6,540 nt of DNA from assembly GCA_964392105.1 (NCBI GenBank), contig CAYMPA010000148.1:1-6540 (forward strand), read 5' to 3'. The notes under the pieces were generated by a model, which had not been told where the DNA came from, did not search any database, and saw only the letters and a program-made list of their open reading frames with translations. The stretch is from UBA7359 sp964392105. GTDB lineage: Bacteria; Pseudomonadota; Gammaproteobacteria; Eutrophobiales; Eutrophobiaceae. Position 1 is the stretch's first letter; every line of letters begins with the position of its first letter. The position numbers and the translations under genes are program-made. Shown one piece after another: positions 1 through 4,938 of the stretch.

Positions 1-29
1 GATTTTGCGTGCAAACCCTGAAGGGGTGA

Positions 30-45
30 GCCTCAGGGATGAGGC
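30..45 (+). repeat. Compact hairpin with a CsrA-type loop
   Basis: The arms GCCTCA and TGAGGC are perfectly complementary and enclose the four-base loop GGGA. Read as plus-strand RNA, the loop and its flanks read CAGGGAUG, which agrees with the core CARGGAUG of the CsrA/RsmA binding consensus, where GGA sits in a hairpin loop. No T-run follows on either strand, so it is not a standard terminator. The window starts 29 bases upstream, so the transcript it would belong to cannot be identified. A perfect 12-bp palindrome, AAAATGCATTTT, lies just downstream at 53-64, and positions 1-80 hold no gene that I can support. Confidence 0.4.
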
Positions 46-80
46 GAACAAAAAAATGCATTTTCGGTGGTGCTCTGAAA

Positions 81-653
81 TCAGTTATCGGAAAAAGGCA
101 TTCTTCTACCTGAAAACTGGCTTTTTAGGAAATCCATCTGGTCAGCAAGAATCTTTCTGTTGGATAAAGCAAGATATTCAGCCCAGTTCGGTATATATGG
201 CACTGCCAATAATGGCATATGTGCATCTTCAGGGATTCGATTACCTTTACGTGTATTGCAATGACGGCATGCTGTTACGACATTTGACCAGCGGTCTCTT
301 CCTCCTTTAGATAGTGGGACGACATGATCGCGTGTTAATAAAGTATCATTATATTTACTGCCACAGTACATACACAAATATGCATCACGTAAGAACAATT
401 CTCGATTGGTTAATGGCGGAATGGTACGTTTGTTGTGTTTAAACTGACTTGAACGTTTGACCGCAATAATGGAATTAATTTCGACAATCGATCGTAGGCC
501 AGATAATCGGCTAAACCCACCGTGAAAGGTAAACACACTGTCGCCGGCAGTCCAGGCAATCATTTCGCGGCTGTAAAGATTTACCGCATCTTGCCATGGG
601 ATCCACCTGACGGGAGAACCTGCTATATCAAGTCTTAATATGAGTGCAGTCAT
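81..653 (-). CDS. HNH endonuclease family protein
   Basis: A 190-residue soluble protein with a C-terminal HNH nuclease domain. A zinc-knuckle pair CMYC (Cys94, Cys97) is followed by the HNH core TRDHVVPLSKGG (Asp109-His110), Asn124 in the WSNVV segment, and a second pair CRHCN (Cys129, Cys132, Asn133). This is the usual order of a zinc-stabilised beta-beta-alpha metal nuclease of the McrA/HNH_5 type. The first 80 residues (LRLDIAGSPVRWIPWQDAV and onward) match the N-terminal region of a stand-alone HNH family widespread in proteobacteria, whose cellular role is not established. Transcription is divergent from mazG. The ATG at 653 is the natural start because the family's N-terminal strand begins within a few residues; the Shine-Dalgarno sequence is weak. 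There is no intron, intein or restriction partner nearby, so neither homing nor restriction is indicated. Confidence 0.85.
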   Translation of the reverse strand: MTALILRLDIAGSPVRWIPWQDAVNLYSREMIAWTAGDSVFTFHGGFSRLSGLRSIVEINSIIAVKRSSQFKHNKRTIPPLTNRELFLRDAYLCMYCGSKYNDTLLTRDHVVPLSKGGRDRWSNVVTACRHCNTRKGNRIPEDAHMPLLAVPYIPNWAEYLALSNRKILADQMDFLKSQFSGRRMPFSDN

Positions 654-731
654 AATTCACTTTTGTTGTTGAGCAGACTTTTGTAAAGTCATACACCATA
701 ACATCTTTTTGAGATGAAATTTATTGAGTAC

Positions 732-749
732 ATGTTTTATGCGAAACAT
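732..749. repeat. Inverted repeat in the HNH/mazG divergent region
   Basis: The perfect 6-bp arms ATGTTT and AAACAT are separated by TATGCG. The left arm overlaps the candidate -10 of the HNH-gene promoter, a position suited to a repressor operator. No known regulator consensus is recognised, and 6-bp arms are not rare in AT-rich DNA. Confidence 0.3.
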
Positions 750-762
750 TAACTAAGGTCAA
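734..762 (-). promoter_or_regulatory. Candidate sigma-70 promoter for the HNH gene
   Basis: On the minus strand a -35-like TTGACC (5 of 6 matches to TTGACA) is followed after 17 bases by TAAAAC (4 of 6 matches to TATAAT). This gives a leader of roughly 70-75 bases to the ATG at 653. Spacing and -35 are good; the -10 is mediocre. Confidence 0.3.
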
Positions 763-781
763 GTCCTCTATCATAATTCTC

Positions 782-1582
782 ATGAAAGAACTCGAAAGAT
801 TAATTTTTATTATGAAGTCTCTCCGTGATCCAGAAAACGGTTGTCCATGGGACAAGGAGCAGACCATTAATTCAATAAAAGCTTATACAATCGAGGAAGC
901 TTATGAGGTGGTTGATGCGATTGAACGTAATGATATTGAAGGGTTACGGGATGAATTGGGAGATTTACTATTCCATATCATTTTTTATTCAGAAATGGCG
1001 GATGAGGATAACCATTTCAATTTTTATGATGTCGTCAAGCAGGTAAATAAGAAGCTCGAACGCCGACATCCACATGTTTTTTCAGATCATCAAGCTGAAA
1101 ATATTGAACAAGTTAAAGAACTATGGGAACAAATAAAACAGCAAGAACGTGATGAGGCTGCAAGTAGTAAATATCTTGTGGAAGATAGATTGCTCGATGA
1201 TATTGGCAAAAATATGCCTGCAGTTCAAAGAGCTGTAAAATTACAAAAGAGGGCGGCTAGTGTTGGTTTTGACTGGACGGATAGTGCAGACATCATGGAC
1301 AAGCTGGAAGAAGAGTTAAAGGAGCTTCGTGAAGCATTGAACGGTTCGGTTAATATCGATGACATATCTGAAGAATTGGGAGATTTTATGTTTTGTTGTA
1401 TCAATCTCGCCAGACATTATCATATTGATTCAGAAATAGCGTTACGTAATACAAATGACAAATTTGTCAGACGATTTAATTACATTGAAGAGGTACTAAG
1501 AAAACAAAATAAATCCCTGAATGATACGACCCTGGAAGAGATGGATGCATTGTGGGATGAGGCCAAAGAGAAATTTACTTAA
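782..1582 (+). CDS. mazG: Nucleoside triphosphate pyrophosphohydrolase MazG
   Basis: This enzyme hydrolyses nucleoside triphosphates to the monophosphate and pyrophosphate, clearing aberrant nucleotides and, in E. coli, influencing ppGpp levels during starvation. The 266 residues carry the duplicated MazG fold expected of the full-length enzyme. The N-terminal repeat has RDPENGCPWDKEQT (residues 15-28), EEAYE (38-42) and ELGDLL (58-63), giving the Mg-binding ExxE...ExxD set. The C-terminal repeat has VGFDW (161-165), LEEELKELREAL (175-186) and EELGDF (197-202), and in E. coli this half carries the main activity. All acidic ligands are present in both halves, so the protein should be active. 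The start at 782 fits the family N-terminus (a short helix before RDPENG), although no clear Shine-Dalgarno sequence precedes it. The last 8 bases overlap the 3' end of the convergent exported-protein gene. Confidence 0.96.
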   Translation: MKELERLIFIMKSLRDPENGCPWDKEQTINSIKAYTIEEAYEVVDAIERNDIEGLRDELGDLLFHIIFYSEMADEDNHFNFYDVVKQVNKKLERRHPHVFSDHQAENIEQVKELWEQIKQQERDEAASSKYLVEDRLLDDIGKNMPAVQRAVKLQKRAASVGFDWTDSADIMDKLEEELKELREALNGSVNIDDISEELGDFMFCCINLARHYHIDSEIALRNTNDKFVRRFNYIEEVLRKQNKSLNDTTLEEMDALWDEAKEKFT

Positions 1583-1868
1583 CGCGATATCGGTCTCTTG
1601 ATATTAGTACCCCATTTGAGTCAAATTTGAGTTCGGTAATCCATTTATTGGTGCTTTTTTGTGCAGGTATGTAAAACCAGGTTTTTCTAAAAATGTAGTT
1701 ATATCGATCACTTTTTATTGTTTCATGATCATAAGGCCCAATTCGATAAAGTATTTCTGCTTCAGTCATCCCTTTTTTTAGCAAGATATAATCTCGCATA
1801 TCAATTGCGTCAGCAGAAGCCAGAGAACCATAAAGCAGAACTAAGAGGAGGAGTATGAGTTTCTTCAT
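1575..1868 (-). CDS. Small exported protein with BamE/SmpA-like domain
   Basis: A 97-residue protein that begins with a clear Sec signal peptide: MKK, then a leucine-rich core, then a signal peptidase I site ASA|D after residue 19. There is no lipobox cysteine, so it is predicted to be a soluble periplasmic protein rather than a lipoprotein. The mature part of about 78 residues has LKKGMTEAEILYRIGPYD, like the helix pair of BamE/SmpA/OmlA-fold proteins and DUF2845-type proteins. It is followed by a strand-rich tail containing KTWFYIP, WITELKFDSNGVLISRDR. The fold assignment is inference from this pattern, and the role is unknown. The gene converges on mazG with an 8-base overlap and no terminator between them. 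Upstream it is separated from folE2 by more than 300 bases including a strong terminator, so it is probably transcribed on its own. Confidence 0.8.
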   Translation of the reverse strand: MKKLILLLLVLLYGSLASADAIDMRDYILLKKGMTEAEILYRIGPYDHETIKSDRYNYIFRKTWFYIPAQKSTNKWITELKFDSNGVLISRDRYRVK

Positions 1869-1893
1869 GGTATTGCTATTAATTCTTCTCGCT

Positions 1894-1899
1894 ATTATA
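1894..1899 (-). promoter_or_regulatory. Candidate -10 element for the exported-protein gene
   Basis: A perfect TATAAT lies 25 bases upstream of the ATG at 1868 on the minus strand. At usual spacing the -35 position is poor (about AACCTC). It lies just downstream of the minus-strand terminator at 1937-1967, which suits an independent promoter. Confidence 0.35.
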
Positions 1900-1936
1900 G
1901 AGTGAATTTTGTACTAGAGGTTCATTTTGACGGGTC

Positions 1937-1967
1937 AAAAAAAATGGGTGCGTTTGTGTGCACCCAT
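1937..1967 (-). terminator. Rho-independent terminator, minus strand
   Basis: The arms ATGGGTGC (1944-1951) and GCACCCAT (1960-1967) form a perfect 8-bp stem with an 8-base loop. On the minus strand the stem runs directly into a run of eight Ts (minus reading of 1944-1937). It ends transcription coming from the folE2 side, but it lies about 215 bases beyond the folE2 stop, which raises the question of what it primarily terminates. Confidence 0.8.
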
Positions 1968-1996
1968 ATTTCAAGGGGGGAGGAGATATACTACGA
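1937..1996 (-). ncRNA. Possible small RNA of about 60 nt
   Basis: A sigma-54-like promoter (2005-2021) would place the start near 1996-1995, and the intrinsic terminator ends at 1937. The transcript would be about 60 nt: a short 5' segment, the unpaired C-rich tract CTCCTCCCCCC (1985-1975), then the terminator stem. A C-rich single-stranded tract ahead of a terminator with a U-run is a common design for Hfq-type small RNAs that bind Shine-Dalgarno sequences. No known RNA family is recognised, and a 3' UTR fragment of folE2 is the main alternative. Confidence 0.35.
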
Positions 1997-2004
1997 CTAT
2001 AATA

Positions 2005-2021
2005 AGGCATATGCTGTGCCA
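2005..2021 (-). promoter_or_regulatory. Candidate sigma-54 (-24/-12) promoter
   Basis: The minus strand reads TGGCACAGCATATGCCT. The -24 element TGGCAC is exact, and the GG and GC dinucleotides are separated by the required 10 bases. The -12 element is ATGC rather than the preferred TTGC. The only product before the terminator would be a short RNA. No activator site was identified upstream. Confidence 0.4.
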
Positions 2022-2092
2022 TATATGTATTATCTATAAAAAACAATAATATATAAATTTTTTAAAAGTTTTTTGTAGCTTTTAAGCCTTAT

Positions 2093-2134
2093 ATAGCGGC
2101 AAGATTTTGACTACTGATAAAAAAATGCCGCTAT
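2093..2134. repeat. 9-bp perfect inverted repeat downstream of folE2
   Basis: The arms ATAGCGGCA (2093-2101) and TGCCGCTAT (2126-2134) are perfectly complementary, with a 24-base AT-rich spacer. It begins about 48 bases past the folE2 stop and could protect the 3' end of that mRNA or act as a weak terminator. No T-run directly follows the stem on the minus strand. Confidence 0.5.
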
Positions 2135-2182
2135 TAGGTAACAAAATGCGACGATTTTCAGAAGTTTGACTAATATAAGATA

Positions 2183-3007
2183 TCAGGTCTTATTGATACC
2201 TTCTTTTTCTTTATCGCACTCTAACATGGCATAGGCTGAGTGGTTGTGAATTGACTCAAAATTCTCTGATTCAATGGTATAGGCTGAAATACGGTCATCT
2301 TCATTAAATTTAACAGCAATATCACGAACGATATCTTCAACAAATTTTGGATTGTCGTAGGCACGTTCAGTCACATATTTTTCATCGGGACGTTTTAATA
2401 AACCGTAGAGTTCACAAGATGCGACCTTTTCAATCACGTCAATAATTTCTTCAATCCAGATGAAATCACGCATCCTGACACATGCCGTTATATGTGATCG
2501 TTGATTGTGTGCTCCGTAATCAGAGATATTTTTTGAGCATGGGCAGAGAGAAGTAACGGGAACTTGTACCTTGACCAAAACCTCAGGCTTATGGTCTTTT
2601 ATTTGCCCAATGAAAGAAATAACATAGTCCATCAAGCTCTTAACACCAGAAACTGGTGCGGCTTTATTGATAAAATAGGGGAAGGTCATTTCAATATCGC
2701 CTGATTCAGCGTTCAGCAAATCGGACATTTCTTCAATCATGCGTTTGAATGACTGCACAGTGATTTCATATTCATGGTTATTCAGGATTTCAACAAAACG
2801 TGACATGTGCGTGCCTTTGTACTTATCTGGTAAGTGTACATACATATTGAAATTAGCAACGGTATGTTGCTCACGACCTGACCGATCACGGACGACAATA
2901 GGGTGTTTGATATCTTTGATACCGACCTTATCGATTGCAATATGTCTTGTATCCTTACTATTCTGGATATCAGGTATTTCTGTAGTTACGGGTGCTGCTT
3001 GGTTCAT
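2183..3007 (-). CDS. folE2: GTP cyclohydrolase FolE2 (type IB)
   Basis: This enzyme converts GTP to 7,8-dihydroneopterin triphosphate, the entry step of tetrahydrofolate synthesis. Unlike zinc-dependent FolE, the IB family accepts several metals. With the ATG at 3007 the protein has 274 residues. Recognisable family segments are VGIKDIKHPIVV (28-39), HLPDKYKGTHMSRFVE (58-73), PVTSLCPCSKNIS (150-162, with Cys155 and Cys157), GAHNQRSH (165-172) and SENFESIHNHSAYA (247-260). The conserved cysteine, the histidine of GAHNQRS and the C-terminal Glu/His segment form the catalytic and metal site of the T-fold enzyme, and all are present. An in-frame TTG at 3022 would add five residues, but family N-termini start close to the ATG, so I prefer the ATG; neither has a strong ribosome site. 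The gene is 121 bases downstream of ispA on the same strand. Confidence 0.95.
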   Translation of the reverse strand: MNQAAPVTTEIPDIQNSKDTRHIAIDKVGIKDIKHPIVVRDRSGREQHTVANFNMYVHLPDKYKGTHMSRFVEILNNHEYEITVQSFKRMIEEMSDLLNAESGDIEMTFPYFINKAAPVSGVKSLMDYVISFIGQIKDHKPEVLVKVQVPVTSLCPCSKNISDYGAHNQRSHITACVRMRDFIWIEEIIDVIEKVASCELYGLLKRPDEKYVTERAYDNPKFVEDIVRDIAVKFNEDDRISAYTIESENFESIHNHSAYAMLECDKEKEGINKT

Positions 3008-3128
3008 CAGGTTAAATTCCAATAACTTAGGTTAAGTTTAGTAAAAAATTACTCAGTTGAAAGATTCTACTCTATTTGGATTTCATATCCATCCAATCAT
3101 TAAGCAATGTTTATGTGCTAGTTTATAA

Positions 3129-4022
3129 TTATTTGGTACGTTTAACGATGTAATCTGCGATTGCTCTTAACATATCAGCTTGTTCATCGAAGGCATCAAG
3201 ACATTTGATAGCTTTGCTATGTAGATCATTTGCTGCCTGTTTTGCACCATCCAGACCAAGTAAATTTGGATAAGTTGGTTTATTCATGGCAATATCCGAG
3301 CCCTGCGGTTTGCCCAGCGTTTTGGTATCACTCTCGATATCAAGAATGTCATCCTTTATTTGAAAGGCCAAACCAATACATTTCGCATATTGTGAGATAC
3401 GGGAAAATAATTCCGGGGTAACATCTTCAACAGATAATGCACCTAATTCGGCGCTAGCCCTGATTAATGCACCAGTTTTATGTATGTGCATATTTTCAAG
3501 TTCAGCAATATTTAGTGATTTACCAACAGAAGCCAGGTCTATTGCCTGTCCGCCAGCCATTCCTCTTGACCCGCTGGCAATGGCAAGTGTATCAATCATG
3601 GATAAACGTTGTTGGCTATTAACCTTGATATTCGGGTCATGCGCTAATATATGAAAGGCTAATGCCTGTAATGCATCACCGGCTAATATCGCGGTTGCTT
3701 CATCATACGACATATGACAAGTTGGTCTGCCTCGACGTAAGTCATCATCATCCATAGAGGGCAAATCATCATGAATAAGAGAATATGCATGGATGATCTC
3801 GACAGCACATGCTGGTCCATCAAGCGCATCCAATCCAACACCGAATGCTTCTCCGGTCGCATAGAGCAAAACCGGGCGAATCCGTTTCCCGTCACCCAGC
3901 ACAGAATAACGCATGGCCTCATGCAATTTTTCCGGTTGAATAGAAGATTCAGGTAGCCAATGATCAAGTGCAGTTTCTACAGATTGTTGATAAACCTGTA
4001 ATCGTTCTGAAAAATCTGACAT
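3129..4022 (-). CDS. ispA: Farnesyl diphosphate synthase IspA
   Basis: This prenyltransferase condenses dimethylallyl and isopentenyl diphosphates to geranyl and then (2E,6E)-farnesyl diphosphate in the cytosol. The product feeds undecaprenyl phosphate, quinone side chains and other isoprenoids. The 297 residues match the family length. The substrate-binding GDGKRIRP lies at 43-50; the first aspartate-rich motif DDLPSMDDDDLRRGRP at 85-100; QIKDDILDIESD, the second aspartate-rich motif, at 221-232; and a KTGAL lid segment at 182-186. Tyr80-Ser81, just before the first motif, is the E. coli IspA arrangement and favours a C15 product over C20. The ATG directly abuts the xseB stop codon (TAAATG) with almost no Shine-Dalgarno sequence, so translational coupling is likely. 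The usual downstream partner dxs is absent. Confidence 0.96.
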   Translation of the reverse strand: MSDFSERLQVYQQSVETALDHWLPESSIQPEKLHEAMRYSVLGDGKRIRPVLLYATGEAFGVGLDALDGPACAVEIIHAYSLIHDDLPSMDDDDLRRGRPTCHMSYDEATAILAGDALQALAFHILAHDPNIKVNSQQRLSMIDTLAIASGSRGMAGGQAIDLASVGKSLNIAELENMHIHKTGALIRASAELGALSVEDVTPELFSRISQYAKCIGLAFQIKDDILDIESDTKTLGKPQGSDIAMNKPTYPNLLGLDGAKQAANDLHSKAIKCLDAFDEQADMLRAIADYIVKRTK

Positions 4023-4268
4023 TTATTCGTTATTTTCGTCCGGGTTGAATGGTTCAAGCTCAGATTTACCGTCTTTTTCCAGTAATATCCTGACTTTTTG
4101 TTCAGCTTTGCTCAATGCCTGTTGGCATGTCTTTGTTAATAAAATTCCGCGCTCAAAATACTTAAGAGACTCCTCCAAAGACAGATCGCCTTGTTCCATT
4201 TTTTCTACGAGCTGCTCAAGTTCAGCCAATGTTTTTTCGAAGTTGATTGAATCAGTTTTATTTTGCAC
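4023..4268 (-). CDS. xseB: Exodeoxyribonuclease VII small subunit XseB
   Basis: The small subunit of exonuclease VII, which with several copies bound to XseA degrades single-stranded DNA to acid-soluble oligonucleotides. The 81 residues fit the family's usual 70-85. The helical core reads FEKTLAELEQLVEKMEQGDL (10-29), LEESLKYFERGILLTKTCQQ (31-50), then ALSKAEQKVRILL (51-63), followed by an acidic disordered tail. The start is GTG at 4268; no upstream ATG is in frame and the first internal Met (residue 24) would remove the conserved helix. A purine-rich AGAGA lies a few bases upstream as ribosome site. It is the first gene of the xseB-ispA unit. xseA is not in the window, as is normal for proteobacteria. 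Confidence 0.94.
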   Translation of the reverse strand: MQNKTDSINFEKTLAELEQLVEKMEQGDLSLEESLKYFERGILLTKTCQQALSKAEQKVRILLEKDGKSELEPFNPDENNE

Positions 4269-4322
4269 AAGAGTTCTCTAAAGTTTCGAGTTTAATTACA
4301 TATGACCCTAAAAAAGGCGCAT

Positions 4323-4351
4323 ATATTAGCATTACTTAGCTTCATTATCAG
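4323..4351 (-). promoter_or_regulatory. Candidate promoter for xseB-ispA
   Basis: On the minus strand CTGATA (4 of 6 matches to the -35) is followed after 17 bases by TAATAT. The -10 is preceded by TGC, giving an extended -10 element. The start point would fall near 4316, giving a leader of about 48 bases to the GTG at 4268. Confidence 0.4.
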
Positions 4352-4399
4352 TTTGGTAAACTATCTTTTTAAGGCTAGAAACTTCGATTCATATCGTGT

Positions 4400-4460
4400 T
4401 TGACACTCATAACAGGCTGGGCTAAAGTTTTATCAATTTAGACTTAGTCTAATCTATAAT
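4400..4460 (+). promoter_or_regulatory. Rubrerythrin promoter region
   Basis: Two overlapping possibilities are visible. The first is a perfect -35 TTGACA (4400-4405) with TAAAGT (4423-4428, 4 of 6) after exactly 17 bases, giving a start near 4435. The second is a perfect -10 TATAAT (4455-4460) without a good -35, which would need an activator. The palindrome at 4438-4452 lies between them. Either would serve the gene at 4498. Confidence 0.5.
4438..4452. promoter_or_regulatory. Palindromic operator candidate upstream of rubrerythrin
   Basis: TTAGACTTAGTCTAA is a perfect 6+3+6 inverted repeat. It falls just after the start point predicted from the TTGACA promoter and just upstream of the TATAAT box, so a protein bound here would block the first and could activate or block the second. 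It does not match IscR, Fur or NsrR spacing, and the regulator is unknown. Confidence 0.4.
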
Positions 4461-4485
4461 AATTCGTAGTTTGTATATCACTATC

Positions 4486-4494
4486 AGGAGGAGA
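4486..4494 (+). promoter_or_regulatory. Strong ribosome binding site that sets the rubrerythrin start
   Basis: AGGAGGAGA ends three bases before the ATG at 4498 and is by far the best Shine-Dalgarno sequence in the window. It rules out the longer in-frame extension from 4471, whose extra residues do not resemble the family. Confidence 0.8.
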
Positions 4495-4497
4495 AGT

Positions 4498-4917
4498 ATG
4501 GATTTAAATGGCTCAAAAACAGAAGAGAATCTTAAAGCGGCATTTGCTGGTGAATCACAGGCAAATCGTCGTTATCTTTATTTTGCCCAGAAAGCAGATG
4601 TAGAGGGCTACAACGATGTTTCTGCTGTATTCAGATCAACCGCTGAAGGTGAAACAGGTCATGCCCATGGTCACCTGGAATACCTTGAATCAGTAGGCGA
4701 TCCGGCAACAGGCGAACCAATTGGCAGTACTGACCTCAATCTTAAGGCAGCTATCGCTGGTGAAACCTATGAGTACACAGATATGTATCCTGGCATGGCC
4801 AAGACTGCACGTGAAGAAGGTTTTGATGAGATTGCAGACTGGTTTGAAACCCTGGCAAAGGCTGAACGTTCTCACGCTAATCGCTTCCAGAAAGCTCTCG
4901 ATACACTGGGATCATAA
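4498..4917 (+). CDS. rbr: Rubrerythrin-family diiron protein without rubredoxin domain
   Basis: A 139-residue ferritin-like four-helix protein of the rubrerythrin family, expected in the cytoplasm, where classical members reduce hydrogen peroxide to water at a diiron site. Probable ligands are Glu19 (AFAGES), Glu52 and His55 (ETGH), Glu89 and Glu92 (AGETYEYTDMYP), and Glu123 and His126 (ERSH), so the full diiron set is present. It stops right after the fourth helix: the C-terminal rubredoxin domain with its two CxxC pairs, found in classical rubrerythrins of about 190 residues, is missing. No frameshifted remnant follows, so this is a true short form. Electrons must therefore come from another protein, and the Fe-S oxidoreductase 94 bases downstream is the obvious candidate (inference). 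A terminator-like hairpin separates the two genes. Confidence 0.92.
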   Translation: MDLNGSKTEENLKAAFAGESQANRRYLYFAQKADVEGYNDVSAVFRSTAEGETGHAHGHLEYLESVGDPATGEPIGSTDLNLKAAIAGETYEYTDMYPGMAKTAREEGFDEIADWFETLAKAERSHANRFQKALDTLGS

Positions 4918-4938
4918 CTATTCTATATAAATAATAAT

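Larger units (their letters stand above)
1869..2182. other. Structured AT-rich intergenic region
   Basis: These 314 bases lie between folE2 and the exported-protein gene, both on the minus strand, and contain no credible protein-coding frame. From the folE2 side they hold a 9-bp inverted repeat (2093-2134); an AT-rich 7-bp inverted repeat TTAAAAG/CTTTTAA (2062-2068 and 2079-2085); a sigma-54-like -24/-12 element (2005-2021); a C-rich tract (1975-1985); a strong terminator (1937-1967); and a -10 box for the next gene (1894-1899). The density of ordered signals is more than a plain spacer would need. Confidence 0.6.

Noticed and set aside
1..50. Cyclic-di-GMP-I riboswitch, suggested by GCAAACC
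   Set aside because: The conserved GGGACGCAAAGCC and receptor parts are absent.
5..310. Plus-strand 101-residue frame over the left edge
   Set aside because: It lies mostly antisense to the HNH gene, whose cysteine and HNH motifs are clear. It has a TTG start and no family resemblance.
1998..2003. Plus-strand TATAAT as a promoter
   Set aside because: The -35 position at 17-base spacing is a G-run, and no gene or RNA lies downstream on that strand.
2011..2049. Short plus-strand peptide after the GGGGGGAGGAG tract
   Set aside because: The ATG at 2011 is 25 bases beyond the purine tract and encodes only 12 residues with no recognisable character.
1585..2204. Similar stretches near 1586 and 2180 (GATATC, GGTCT, TTGATA in both) as a direct repeat
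   Set aside because: The match is short, contains indels and lies within two unrelated coding 3' ends, so chance is likely.
3008..3022. TTG at 3022 as the folE2 start
   Set aside because: It would add only five residues not typical of the family. The ATG at 3007 is in frame and fits FolE2 N-termini.
3683..3967. 94-residue minus-strand frame within ispA
   Set aside because: It is an out-of-frame shadow of ispA with a Met- and Cys-rich composition and no conserved motif.
4438..4452. IscR binding site
   Set aside because: IscR type 1 sites have GACT and AGTC separated by several bases; here they are nearly fused.
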